Assembly (NCBI GenBank): GCA_039932715.1
Contig: JBDTPN010000026.1
Coordinates: 1-46,093, forward strand
Origin: ZC4RG30 sp039932715
Lineage (GTDB): Bacteria; Pseudomonadota; Gammaproteobacteria; Steroidobacterales; Steroidobacteraceae
Length of the DNA stretch: 46,093 bases
Reading direction: 5' to 3'
A program made the translations under genes and the position numbers. Below the pieces are notes generated by a model, which was given only the letters and a program-made list of their open reading frames with translations, was not told the origin of the DNA and searched no databases. Each line of letters opens with the position of its first letter. The stretch's first letter is position 1. Below, piece after piece: positions 1 through 6,118 of this stretch.

Positions 1-176
1 CACCCACCGTTACACGCGGATTTGCTCGGCGCGGAGTCGCGGGCGAACGTATAGAGCGGCTTGCCGTCCGGCGCGACGAACGCGCCGTCCTTCTCGGTCA
101 CGCCCGGAGGAGCAGCCCAGGCTGCCGCTGTCAGGGCTAGTGCACCAGCCGCCATCAGTCCCGGAAAAATGCGCAT
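1..176 (-). CDS. Secreted repeat protein, Yx(FWY)xxD-motif family (partial)
   Basis: This is the first 58 codons of a leftward gene that leaves the window. The start ATG (176-174) follows an AGGAG ribosome site (about 184-188). Residues 1-22 form a signal peptide (MRIFPGLMAAGALALTAAA, then AWAAPP). The mature part contains PLYTFARD and KSACNGG, typical of the small secreted proteins that carry repeated Y-x-(F/W/Y)-x-x-D motifs (COG4315/PF03640 style). Their function is poorly known. The gene lies outside the cassette array and points away from it, so it probably marks the left chromosomal flank. It is not an integron integrase. Assignment is by motif memory only. Confidence 0.7.
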   Translation of the reverse strand, partial: MRIFPGLMAAGALALTAAAWAAPPGVTEKDGAFVAPDGKPLYTFARDSAPSKSACNGG

Positions 177-287
177 CGGTCTTCTCCTGTAATTACTTGA
201 ACAGGTTGTTTAACGCACTTGTTGCGCCTGGGTCAATCGCCTGGAACGAACCTCGTGTCGGACTACATGAGCATTCGGTGAAAGGAT

Positions 288-335
288 CCACCTACGCAGA
301 CGAGTCAATGCCGCCTGACAACCACATGCAGCGGA
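288..335 (+). other. Remnant of a cassette 3' end with attC left arm
   Basis: The R'' core GCCTGAC (313-319) is followed by ACCACATGCAGCGG. Aligned with the end of the reductase cassette (from about 3475), roughly 35 of 39 positions agree, including the stretch before the core. No R' core follows before the acetyltransferase gene. This looks like the tail of a deleted cassette of the same type. Confidence 0.6.
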
Positions 336-350
336 CTGGATCACCATACA

Positions 351-735
351 GTGCACGAGATGCGTATTAGCTATCTCAAAGATCGCCCTGATCTGGCAGC
401 GCAGCTGATACCAGGTCTGCTTGCGCATTGGCGCTATATATTCCCCGACGACACCGCCGAGGCGCGGGTGCGCCGGTTCCATGCTTGGACGGTCGGGAGG
501 ATCTTGGTCCCGAGGGGTCTACACCGACCCACACTTCAGACGTCGTGGCATCGCGTCAGAGCCATGTCGTGTTGTGGAGGAAAGAGCGTCAGTCCTCGGC
601 ATCGACAGGCTCTACCTATTCACGCATGGGCAGGAGTCACTCTATCGCCGACGCGGGTGGTCCCACTTTGAGGAAGCAGTGTGGCATGGTCACAAGTGCA
701 GCATCCTGTGTAAGGACATTCGTGGCGCAATCTAA
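351..735 (+). pseudogene. GNAT N-acetyltransferase, internally deleted and frameshifted
   Basis: Three reading frames together spell one GNAT-family acetyltransferase. The N-terminal part (351 to about 485, LKDRPDLAAQLIPGLL and IFPDDTAEARVRRF) is in one frame. A short LDGREDLGP piece near 484-512 is in a second. The C-terminal part (from about 518, GVYTDPHFRRRGIAS with the acetyl-CoA loop, then DRLYLFTHGQESLYRRRGWSHFEEA) is in a third. Intact relatives have about 30 more residues between the first two pieces, so there is an internal deletion plus a second small indel. The stop TAA (733-735) lies inside the R'' core of the following attC. The gene is dead as an acetyltransferase unless the read is faulty. 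Confidence 0.75.
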
Positions 736-817
736 CATCTCGTTGCAGCCGGACCGTGATGGGGAAAGTGCACGCTTTAACACGGCAGCGTCCGTCCGCT
801 GAACTCGGGCGTTAGAC
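730..817 (+). other. attC recombination site
   Basis: The R'' core ATCTAAC (730-736) and R' core GTTAGAC (811-817) are near-perfect reverse complements, 88 bases end to end. Inner arms (GCAGCCGGAC and GTCCGTCCGCTGA) can pair with bulges, as expected for a folded attC bottom strand. The site ends the broken acetyltransferase cassette. Confidence 0.8.
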
Positions 818-837
818 GGCTCCCTCGGAGCGCCCGT

Positions 838-874
838 TTGACGTCAAGACGTCATAGCGTCAGAATAGCGCTAT
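838..874 (+). promoter_or_regulatory. Promoter and palindromic operators of the toxin-antitoxin cassette
   Basis: TTGACG (838-843) and CAGAAT (861-866) are spaced by 17 bases, a fair sigma-70 promoter. The palindrome TTGACGTCAA (838-847), a second GACGTC (849-854), and the palindrome ATAGCGCTAT (865-874) overlap it. The last palindrome covers the antitoxin ATG. Autorepression by the ribbon-helix-helix antitoxin is the likely use. The predicted transcript start falls close to the ATG at 873, so the mRNA may be leaderless. No ribosome site is visible. Confidence 0.5.
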
Positions 875-1106
875 GAGTACCCCGCCCAAACGTGCCACCG
901 TCTATTTCGATGCTGAGGTTCACAAGGCCCTGCGCTTGCGCGCCGCATCAAACGACCAGTCCATTTCGGATATGGTCAATGAGGCGGTTCGGGCATCCCT
1001 TTCAGAAGATGCCGCCGACTTGGCTGCCCTGGATAAACGTAAACGGGAGCGCAGCGTCTCGTTTGATAGCTTCGTGCAGGGCATGAAGCGCCGTGGCGTC
1101 ATATAG
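873..1106 (+). CDS. Ribbon-helix-helix antitoxin of a type II toxin-antitoxin pair
   Basis: A 77-residue basic/acidic protein. Residues 5-45 fit a ribbon-helix-helix fold: a beta strand (RATVYFDAEVHKAL), then two helices (RLRAASNDQSISDMVNEAV). The charged tail (KRKRERSVSFDSFVQGMKRR) would bind the toxin. The 3' end overlaps the next gene by 14 bases, the usual antitoxin-toxin coupling. In cassette arrays such pairs are known to stabilise the array by penalising loss. The partner and neighbour context make the role likely, although the exact antitoxin family (CopG, RelB or BrnA style) is not settled. Confidence 0.8.
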   Translation: MSTPPKRATVYFDAEVHKALRLRAASNDQSISDMVNEAVRASLSEDAADLAALDKRKRERSVSFDSFVQGMKRRGVI

Positions 1107-1356
1107 TCTTTTAATCAAGCCTTCCGCAGGGAAGGAGCTTGAGGCGGCGGGCTCAAAGGCAGACCGCCAACGCATCGTGGCAAAGATTCAGGCGTTGGCC
1201 TCTGATCCGCGCCCTCAGGGGTCGGAAAAGCTTGCGGGCTACGACGATCGCTTTCGCCTCCGCCAGGGCAGCTACAGAATCGTCTACCTAGTCGACGACA
1301 AGGCCAAGCTGGTGACCATCTACAAAATTGGTCATCGCAAGGACGTCTACAGGTGA
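1093..1356 (+). CDS. RelE/ParE-family toxin
   Basis: An 87-residue protein starting at GTG 1093 inside the antitoxin gene. The C-terminal YRIVYLVDDKAKLVTIYKIG followed by HRKDVYR is the classic end of RelE-like ribonucleases, with the Arg and Tyr positions used for ribosome-dependent mRNA cleavage present. The start SYSLLIKPSAGKELE is also family-like. It would cut mRNA on stalled ribosomes unless bound by the upstream antitoxin. The stop is 3 bases before the R'' core of the next attC, so the pair makes up one complete mobile cassette. A gyrase-targeting ParE activity is the main alternative, but the RelE-type tail argues against it. Confidence 0.85.
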   Translation: MASYSLLIKPSAGKELEAAGSKADRQRIVAKIQALASDPRPQGSEKLAGYDDRFRLRQGSYRIVYLVDDKAKLVTIYKIGHRKDVYR

Positions 1357-1359
1357 GCC

Positions 1360-1447
1360 GTCCAACAAATCGCTGGAGCGCGGTCGTGAACGATGAAGTG
1401 CTCTGCCAATGGCGCCGCGTTCGGCGCGCACAGCGAAACCGTTAGGC
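1360..1447 (+). other. attC recombination site
   Basis: R'' core GTCCAAC (1360-1366) and R' core GTTAGGC (1441-1447), 88 bases. The left arm (AACAAATCGCTGGAGCG) closely matches the half site at 7713, showing two related cassette lineages. It terminates the toxin-antitoxin cassette. Confidence 0.85.
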
Positions 1448-1454
1448 GGCGGCA

Positions 1455-1784
1455 ATGAGCGACAGTGGATACGCGCTGCTTAGAATCGCAGAGCATCAGA
1501 ATGGCGAGTTCTTGCGCTTACAAACGTCGGGCGCCTACGCTATGGAGGCGGCGCTAGAGGCTCTCGGCTTCATTGAAACGGAGCTTGAAGCAGAGATTGA
1601 AGACACTGGCTGGAAGCGCGGGTTGGGCCTAAAAGTGTCTGAGCCAGTGCTGATCCAACTGGAGGGGCTCAATGTCGAGCTATCTACAGATGGAACTGAA
1701 CTTCTGCTACGCCGTGTCGCGGGAAGTACACACGAATTTGAGGAGCTCTGTGAGCTTATCGCCAGCCATTACCGATGGGAATAG
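1455..1784 (+). CDS. Cassette-encoded hypothetical protein
   Basis: A 109-residue acidic, soluble protein starting 7 bases after an attC, typical of cassette genes that rely on read-through transcription. No signal peptide or membrane segment is visible. The sequence alternates short hydrophobic strands with Glu-rich stretches (ALEALGFIETELEAEIEDTG; LNVELSTDGTELLLRRV), suggesting a small alpha/beta fold. I do not recognise the family. The protein may be immunity-like or regulatory, but nothing in the sequence settles this. Confidence 0.65.
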   Translation: MSDSGYALLRIAEHQNGEFLRLQTSGAYAMEAALEALGFIETELEAEIEDTGWKRGLGLKVSEPVLIQLEGLNVELSTDGTELLLRRVAGSTHEFEELCELIASHYRWE

Positions 1785-1837
1785 CGCGCCCGCTTGCGGG
1801 CAGCGCCGTACCGAACCGCTGATGTGTGCCCTTGGAC
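1785..1837 (+). other. Degenerate attC (right half)
   Basis: CTTGGAC (1831-1837) sits where R' is expected and keeps the TTRRRY part. The preceding CCGCTGATGTGTG resembles the right arm of the site ending at 4735. No R'' core is visible after the upstream stop codon, so the left half has been lost or mutated. Confidence 0.4.
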
Positions 1838-1852
1838 GCCGCTAAACACCCC

Positions 1853-2371
1853 ATGCGAAAACTGACGCGCCTGATCCTTGTTGCGACCCTTCTCCTGGGC
1901 TGCGTCGGCTGCGATCAAGCCACGAAAGTTGCTGCCAGGTCTCACTTAAGTAACGGCCCAACTGTTACGTTTCTGCACGATACAGTTAGGCTCACATACG
2001 CTGAGAATATCGGTGCCTTCCTAAGCGTCGGCGAATCCTTTTCAAAGCCGATGCGGATCGCCCTATTTCAGGGGGTTATTGGCCTTTTGGTCCTCGGGCT
2101 AATCGCCTCGGCTTTGTTGTGGCCGGGGCTCAGTAGAGGTCAAGTCGTCGCGGTGACGCTCTTGGGCGCCAGCGGGTTGGGCAATCTCATAGACCGAGTT
2201 CTCCACGATGGGCGCGTCACGGATTTCCTGAACATGGGTATTGGTCCGGTAAGAACAGGCATCTTCAACGTTGCCGATGTCTTTGGCGTCGTAGCCTTCG
2301 TCCTGCTGTTATTGTTACGGAGCAATGTCGCACCGTCTAACAAACGCATGCAGCGCGGCTGGGAAACATAA
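1853..2371 (+). CDS. lspA: Lipoprotein signal peptidase (signal peptidase II), cassette copy
   Basis: A 172-residue inner-membrane aspartyl protease that cleaves prolipoproteins before the lipidated cysteine. Four membrane segments are visible (about 4-20, 68-90, 97-113, 138-156). Family signatures are DQATK at 21, NIGAFLS at 52, GNLIDR at 110, VTDFLN with Asp124 and FNVADVFG with Asp142. Asp124 and Asp142 match the catalytic dyad spacing of known LspA enzymes. I start at ATG 1853. The GTG at 1826 would begin within the degenerate attC. The last 13 or so residues (APSNKRMQRGWET) are encoded by the next attC arm. A chromosomal lspA normally sits beside ileS, so this copy is accessory. Resistance to LspA-targeting compounds such as globomycin is a reasonable but untested guess. 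Confidence 0.9.
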   Translation: MRKLTRLILVATLLLGCVGCDQATKVAARSHLSNGPTVTFLHDTVRLTYAENIGAFLSVGESFSKPMRIALFQGVIGLLVLGLIASALLWPGLSRGQVVAVTLLGASGLGNLIDRVLHDGRVTDFLNMGIGPVRTGIFNVADVFGVVAFVLLLLLRSNVAPSNKRMQRGWET

Positions 2372-2426
2372 AATGCCGATGCGTGCCAGCAATGTTGTGC
2401 CCGCGCGCTGATGCGGGCCGTCAGGC
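2335..2426 (+). other. attC recombination site
   Basis: R'' core GTCTAAC (2335-2341) and R' core GTCAGGC (2420-2426, one change from GTTAGGC). Arms GCAGCGCGG and CCCGCGCGCTGA pair. The site overlaps the 3' end of lspA, whose stop lies inside it at 2369-2371. Confidence 0.8.
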
Positions 2427-2535
2427 GACTGCCGATCGCATTGCACTAGCTCTTCGGAACGCCTCAATTTGGTTCGCGCCAAGAGATGGTCTAGCATCCC
2501 TCTCTCAAATCCATTGCCATCGTAGGAGCGTGACC

Positions 2536-2763
2536 ATGAAAGCGCCATGGGCGGGTATTCTCGGAGCACTGGACGGTGCGGTTTTCGCTGCGGTTGTCGG
2601 CGGCCTTCTGGTTGGTGTTCTCGACTGGCACCTCGATACCCCACCTAAAATCTCGGTATTTATCGCCGGCATACTCCTCTGTGCAATCGCTGGTTGGTCC
2701 ATTGGCACGAAAGTGGCGCACCGAAGAACGGCACGTCTGACCACACAGGTCAGTTCTACTTAG
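2536..2763 (+). CDS. Small two-helix membrane protein
   Basis: A 75-residue protein. ATG 2536 is preceded by TAGGAG (2523-2528), one of the clearer ribosome sites in the array, which decides this start over the longer upstream frame. Two hydrophobic Gly/Ala-rich segments (about residues 6-27 and 37-55) are separated by a short loop (WHLDTPPK), and a basic tail (KVAHRRTARL) follows. It is probably an inner-membrane protein with both ends inside. No family is recognised. The Gly-rich first helix suggests oligomer packing, but function is unknown. Confidence 0.6.
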   Translation: MKAPWAGILGALDGAVFAAVVGGLLVGVLDWHLDTPPKISVFIAGILLCAIAGWSIGTKVAHRRTARLTTQVSST

Positions 2764-2785
2764 GACAAGAGTTGCTGAATCAGTC

Positions 2786-2840
2786 GCCTCTCAAATCGTT
2801 GCAGCGGGCCGAGTGGCATAAATTGATTGGCCGCGGGTGG
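2786..2840 (+). other. attC left half
   Basis: GCCTCTC (2786-2792) stands in the R'' position. The following bases GCAGCGGGCCGAGTGGCATA and on to GGCCGCGGG at about 2832 align closely with the start of the complete site at 4082. No R' core is evident before the reductase gene at 2915. The bases in between encode a short open frame that I could not identify. Confidence 0.5.
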
Positions 2841-2914
2841 CGTAACAACCAGTTGCAGGTGACCTTGGAGCCAGACGAGGAGCGGCTCGTCGCGTATCTC
2901 GAACGGAGGACACC

Positions 2915-3472
2915 ATGGGGCTCCTGACCTTCAGTATCAACGTCACCCTGGACGGCTGCGTCGACCACCAGGAAGGAATCGCCGACGACGAGACACACGC
3001 CTTCTTCACCCGCCTCATGGACGAGGCCGGGGCGATGCTGTGGGGCCGCGTCACCTACGAGATGATGGAGAGCTACTGGCCTGCGGTCGCTCGCGGCGAC
3101 GCGGCGGCGCCGCCGGCAATGCGAGAGTGGGCTGTCAAATTGGAGGCCAAGCCCAAGTACGTAGTGTCCTCGACGCGAAAGGACTTCCCGTGGACCAACA
3201 GTCACCGAATCGCCGACGACCTGCGTACAGGCATACAGAAGCTCAAGGACGCGATCCCGGCCGGCGTACTCCTCGGTAGCGGCAAGCTCGCGACCGAGCT
3301 GGACCGGCTGGATCTGATCGACGAGTACAAGTTGCTCGTCCACCCCAGGATCGCCGGCCACAGACCGACCTTGTATGAGACCGGGCTGCCCAGCGCGCGA
3401 CGGCTCGAGTTGATCTCGACGAAGCCGTTCCGCAGCGGCGCGGTTGCCATGCACTACCGGCGCACACGCTGA
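2915..3472 (+). CDS. Dihydrofolate reductase-fold protein (RibD C-terminal family)
   Basis: A 185-residue NAD(P)H-dependent reductase-like protein. ATG 2915 follows GGAGG (2905-2909). Family features are the opening strand FSINVTLDGCVDH, the GRVTYEMM loop, VVSSTRKDFPW, the nucleotide loop GVLLGSGKLATEL, and the closing RLDLIDEYKLLVHPRIAG. This is the RibD_C/YyaP-type branch, not a dfrA-type folate enzyme, so trimethoprim resistance should not be inferred. The gene looks more GC-rich than its cassette neighbours, which suggests a different, possibly actinobacterial, donor. A collapsed attC follows. Confidence 0.85.
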   Translation: MGLLTFSINVTLDGCVDHQEGIADDETHAFFTRLMDEAGAMLWGRVTYEMMESYWPAVARGDAAAPPAMREWAVKLEAKPKYVVSSTRKDFPWTNSHRIADDLRTGIQKLKDAIPAGVLLGSGKLATELDRLDLIDEYKLLVHPRIAGHRPTLYETGLPSARRLELISTKPFRSGAVAMHYRRTR

Positions 3473-3491
3473 CTCGCAGATGAGTCATGAC

Positions 3492-3524
3492 GCCTGACAA
3501 TCACATGCAACGGGCACGTTAGGG
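3492..3524 (+). other. Collapsed attC (33 bases)
   Basis: R'' core GCCTGAC (3492-3498) with arm AATCACATGCAACGGGC runs directly into the R' core GTTAGGG (3518-3524). The central part, normally 40-100 bases, is missing. Both cores remain but the hairpin is probably too short to work. Confidence 0.65.
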
Positions 3525-3530
3525 GCGCTT

Positions 3531-4214
3531 GTGCACGAGCTGGACGTACCTAGTCCGATTGATCTGTGCGACCCGGTAGATGCGCTGGAATGGGAGAGGG
3601 CGGCGCAGTCCCGTCCCGGGCGCGCGGAGATGTTTCAGTCGTTCGCCGCCCAGCTGCAGAGCATGGGTAGGTCCGACCTTCAGGTACTGGAACTTGGCTC
3701 CGGTCCGGCCTTCCTTGCCGAATACTTGCTGAGCGCGTTGCCTGAACTACGGCTGTCCCTGCTGGATTTCTCGCAGCCGATGGATGACTTAGCGAGAATC
3801 AGACTCGCCGAACGTGCATCGGGAGTACGATTCCTGCACCGATCCTTCGAGGATCAGGACTGGACACGAGGCTTGGGGAAGTTCGACGCAGTGATCACGA
3901 ACCAAGCGGTGCACGAGCTCAGACACAAGCGGTATGCCCAGGTACTCCATTCCCAAGTTGCTGAAGTTCTGGCTCCTGGCGGGTCGTACCTGGTGTGTGA
4001 CCATTACTTCGGAGAGGGCGGCATGGGCAACGATCAGCTCTACATGTCGAGCGCGCCGGTACCCTGGTTATGCATCGTGGCGCCTAACAATCACATGCAG
4101 CGGGCCGTGTGCCATAAAATGCTTGGCCGCGGGCGAGGAGCGGCTGAGTCGTTCCAAGTCATTTGCGCCAGCATGCTGAAGCGTGAGCGCCCGGCCACCG
4201 ATGTGAGCCGTTAG
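3531..4214 (+). CDS. Class I SAM-dependent methyltransferase, C-terminus replaced by attC sequence
   Basis: Starts at GTG 3531, 6 bases after an R' core. SAM-binding motif I is VLELGSGPAFLAEYLL (about residues 52-67), the acidic post-I strand is LSLLDFSQPM, FDAVITNQAVHEL is motif IV and LAPGGSYLVCDHYF is motif VI. It should methylate a small molecule, of unknown identity. The methyltransferase domain ends near DQLYMS (about residue 174). The last 45 or so residues, including NNHMQRAVCHKM, are a translation of the attC at 4082-4216, so the original 3' end and stop were deleted. Relatives normally continue with one more helix-strand pair, so activity is doubtful. Confidence 0.75.
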   Translation: MHELDVPSPIDLCDPVDALEWERAAQSRPGRAEMFQSFAAQLQSMGRSDLQVLELGSGPAFLAEYLLSALPELRLSLLDFSQPMDDLARIRLAERASGVRFLHRSFEDQDWTRGLGKFDAVITNQAVHELRHKRYAQVLHSQVAEVLAPGGSYLVCDHYFGEGGMGNDQLYMSSAPVPWLCIVAPNNHMQRAVCHKMLGRGRGAAESFQVICASMLKRERPATDVSR

Positions 4215-4216
4215 GC
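4082..4216 (+). other. attC recombination site (long form)
   Basis: R'' core GCCTAAC (4082-4088) and R' core GTTAGGC (4210-4216) are exact reverse complements, 135 bases apart end to end. Arms TCACATGCAGCGGGCC and GGCCACCGATGTGA pair with small bulges. It is the best-conserved site in the window. Its left part is translated as the tail of the methyltransferase. Confidence 0.9.
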
Positions 4217-4219
4217 GGC

Positions 4220-4657
4220 ATGCCCGTCCGCTTCAGCAAAGCTCTGCTCCTCGTTGAAGGGCTGGTCCTAGTCCTCCCGATCGGCGTGCTCTTCCTTACC
4301 CTGGTGCCAGGGGCACTCTTCTTCTTTCGGTCCTTTTCAGCGTTTGCGGCCTCTGTACTGATACTGATAATAGGCGTCGCCCTACTGGCAGCGATCGGAG
4401 TCATGGGACAGTTCTGGAGTCACGGAGTAGAGGGCTTGCGCGCTCTTCCCAAGTCGTGGTGGCGGCTGTGTTTCGCCGGCGCCGCAATATCGGTGCTGGG
4501 CGGCCTATACGTCATCCTGAAGAAATCCGTACTCTTTCCAGGCAACGATTTCTTCTTTGCCTTGAAGCTAAGCGCGTACGGTCTTCCGCTACTGCTCCCT
4601 TTTGTTCATGTGTTGCTGGAGCTCTTCCTCCGAAAACGGACTTTCCATGCCGCCTGA
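4220..4657 (+). CDS. Four-helix cassette membrane protein
   Basis: A 145-residue very hydrophobic protein whose ATG lies 3 bases after the R' core, so no ribosome site can fit. Translation may be leaderless or coupled. Four membrane spans are predicted by eye (about 8-35, 38-60, 80-100, 113-135), with a loop SHGVEGLRALPKSWWR between spans two and three. The end LFLRKRTFHAA is basic. The stop TGA is part of the R'' core GCCTGAC of the next site. The family is not recognised. Similar proteins occur in cassette arrays of Xanthomonas-like bacteria to my recollection, without known function. Confidence 0.7.
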   Translation: MPVRFSKALLLVEGLVLVLPIGVLFLTLVPGALFFFRSFSAFAASVLILIIGVALLAAIGVMGQFWSHGVEGLRALPKSWWRLCFAGAAISVLGGLYVILKKSVLFPGNDFFFALKLSAYGLPLLLPFVHVLLELFLRKRTFHAA

Positions 4658-4735
4658 CAATCCCAATTTTAGGCAAGTCATGCGCGCCCGCGTGGTCAAG
4701 CATCAGCGCTCCGCGGCTGATGTGGGCCATTAGGC
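4652..4735 (+). other. attC recombination site
   Basis: R'' core GCCTGAC (4652-4658) and R' core ATTAGGC (4729-4735), 84 bases. The right arm CGGCTGATGTGGGCC resembles those of the sites ending at 2426 and 1837. Confidence 0.8.
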
Positions 4736-4746
4736 CGCTTCACGAC

Positions 4747-5133
4747 ATGAGGCGCACGTGGACCATCATCGGCGTAGCGGACGTGCCAAACAGCTTCCGG
4801 TGGTATCAGTCGCTGCTTGGACTTCCAGACGCCATGCCGGCCCACGACTACTTCGGGCAGATTGTTGACGCCGATGGCACTGTGCTCCTATGCCTTCACC
4901 GCTGGGGAGCGCATGGGCATCCGTCACTTCAGAGTCCCGAGGCCTCGGGGCCAGGGAATGGCCTGCTGCTATTCTTCCGCGTAGACGACATTGATCAGGC
5001 TCTGGCGCGGGCTAGATCACTGGTGACCCGGCTCGAAGAGGAGATGACGGTGAACTCCGCTACTGGAACGCGGGAATTCGCACTTCGAGACCCTGATGGC
5101 TATTACGTCATGGTAAGTGCATGGACGGCCTAA
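4747..5133 (+). CDS. VOC/glyoxalase-like protein
   Basis: A 128-residue vicinal-oxygen-chelate protein. ATG 4747 lies 11 bases after an attC. The fold signature is two beta-alpha-beta-beta-beta halves: TIIGVADVPNSFRWYQSLLG at the start, VDADGTVLLCLHRWG as the end of half one, LLLFFRVDDIDQALARARS as the opening of half two, and REFALRDPDGYYVMVS as the final strand pair. Such proteins bind a metal or act as binding proteins for small toxic compounds. The substrate cannot be told. The stop TAA lies in a collapsed attC, leaving this gene and the DUF1801 gene fused in one unit. Confidence 0.82.
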   Translation: MRRTWTIIGVADVPNSFRWYQSLLGLPDAMPAHDYFGQIVDADGTVLLCLHRWGAHGHPSLQSPEASGPGNGLLLFFRVDDIDQALARARSLVTRLEEEMTVNSATGTREFALRDPDGYYVMVSAWTA

Positions 5134-5141
5134 CAGGCGGC
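5128..5141 (+). other. Collapsed attC (14 bases)
   Basis: GCCTAAC (5128-5134) runs straight into AGGCGGC, which equals the end of a normal GTTAGGCGGC junction. Everything between the cores is gone, plus the GTT of R'. Two former cassettes are thereby locked together. Confidence 0.6.
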
Positions 5142-5144
5142 ACC

Positions 5145-5648
5145 ATGCGCAGCACCAAGAGCCAGGTTTCTGCCTTCATCGCGAAGTTCTCCCCTGACGT
5201 AGCGTCCCGGTTCCGTAAGGCTCGTGTCGAGCTTCGCGCGCTATTTCCTCGCGGCTTTGAGCTCGTCTATGACAACCACAACGCCTTCGGGTGCGGCTAC
5301 TCGTTCTCCCCCAAGAATTCCGGTGTGGTGGTTTCCCTCGTTGCCTACCCGCGATGGGTCACGTTGTTCTTCTTCTGCGGGGTGAAGCTGCCTGATCCCG
5401 AACGCATCTTGAACGGATCGGGTAGTCGCATACGTAGTGTTCGCCTGGATCCCCCGGAACTCTTGAAGTCCAAAGGTGTGCGTACGCTGCTCAAGCACGC
5501 CATTGCCCAATACAAAATTGACTTCCAGACAGCTCCCCGGCTCTCTACCCATATCAAGTCGGTTGTTGCAAAGCAGCTCCCCCGGCGACCCGGGACCAAG
5601 CCAAAGCGTGCCAAAACTGCCGCCCACAAAACTGCCAGTGCCGCCTAA
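5145..5648 (+). CDS. DUF1801 (YdhG-type) domain protein with basic tail
   Basis: A 167-residue protein from ATG 5145. The DUF1801 domain spans about 8-128: VSAFIAKFSPDVASRFRKAR, then FELVYDNHNAFGCGYSFSP, FFFCGVKLPDPERILNGSG and the closing helix DPPELLKSKGVRTLLKHAI. The last 30 residues are Lys/Ala/Pro-rich (PGTKPKRAKTAAHKTASAA), a disordered basic tail that might touch nucleic acid. The domain occurs widely in small proteins that have no settled biochemical role. Two more DUF1801 genes lie at 18,511 and 18,906. The stop TAA is inside the next R'' core. Confidence 0.8.
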   Translation: MRSTKSQVSAFIAKFSPDVASRFRKARVELRALFPRGFELVYDNHNAFGCGYSFSPKNSGVVVSLVAYPRWVTLFFFCGVKLPDPERILNGSGSRIRSVRLDPPELLKSKGVRTLLKHAIAQYKIDFQTAPRLSTHIKSVVAKQLPRRPGTKPKRAKTAAHKTASAA

Positions 5649-5668
5649 CAAACGCATGCAAGCCTCGC
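5643..5668 (+). other. attC left half
   Basis: R'' core GCCTAAC (5643-5649) with arm AAACGCATGCAAGCC, close to the arm of the site at 2335. No R' core follows before the next gene. Confidence 0.55.
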
Positions 5669-5714
5669 AGCTTAGTGCACTTTGGTATGGTCCCAGCCCA
5701 TGGAGGCCAACCGC

Positions 5715-6095
5715 ATGAATCTCACCGACTCCCGGATTGGCCAAGTGGCTATCACTGTCTCGGATGTAGCGGTGGCGCTTTCCTTCTATCGCGACATTCT
5801 CGGCTTCAAGTTCCTTTTCGCACCGTCCCCAACTCTGGCCTTTCTTCAGGCGGGCGATACCCGCCTTATGCTCTCGACGCCACAGGGGTTTGGGGCGATA
5901 GGCGCAAACTCCATTCTGTACTTCCACGCCAAAGACATTGAGACAACTCATTCCAACCTGGTGTCTTTGGGTGCAAAGAATGAGCGGGTTCCCCAGATGG
6001 CAGCCAAGCTGCCAGATCACGATTTGTGGTTGGGATTCCTCCGAGATCCGGATGGCAATCTGGTGGGGCTGATGGAAGAGAAAGCTTCGGCATGA
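5715..6095 (+). CDS. VOC/glyoxalase-like protein
   Basis: A 126-residue VOC protein. GGAGG at 5702-5706 selects ATG 5715 over upstream starts. Typical pieces are IGQVAITVSDVAVALSFYRD, ILGFKFLF, RLMLSTPQG, SILYFHAKDIETTHSNLVS, and the C-terminal LWLGFLRDPDGNLVGLMEE with the usual metal-site Glu region. The length equals a single complete VOC domain. It is probably a lyase or dioxygenase relative, or a binding protein for a small hydrophobic compound. The substrate is unknown. A degenerate attC half-arm follows the stop by one base. Confidence 0.85.
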   Translation: MNLTDSRIGQVAITVSDVAVALSFYRDILGFKFLFAPSPTLAFLQAGDTRLMLSTPQGFGAIGANSILYFHAKDIETTHSNLVSLGAKNERVPQMAAKLPDHDLWLGFLRDPDGNLVGLMEEKASA

Positions 6096-6096
6096 C

Positions 6097-6118
6097 GCCC
6101 AGCAATCACATGCATGCG
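6097..6118 (+). other. attC left half, translated into the next gene
   Basis: GCCCAGC (6097-6103) replaces the R'' core and is followed by AATCACATGCATGCG. The ATG of this arm (6110-6112) is in frame with the DUF5519 gene. No R' core is present. Confidence 0.5.

Noticed and set aside
1..350. Integron integrase or attI at the left end
   Set aside because: The only gene there is a leftward secreted-repeat protein with a signal peptide. No tyrosine-recombinase motif is visible in any frame.
2915..3472. Trimethoprim-resistance dihydrofolate reductase cassette
   Set aside because: The protein has the RibD C-terminal/YyaP pattern, not the short dfrA or chromosomal FolA pattern. Being in an integron-like array is not enough for a resistance call.
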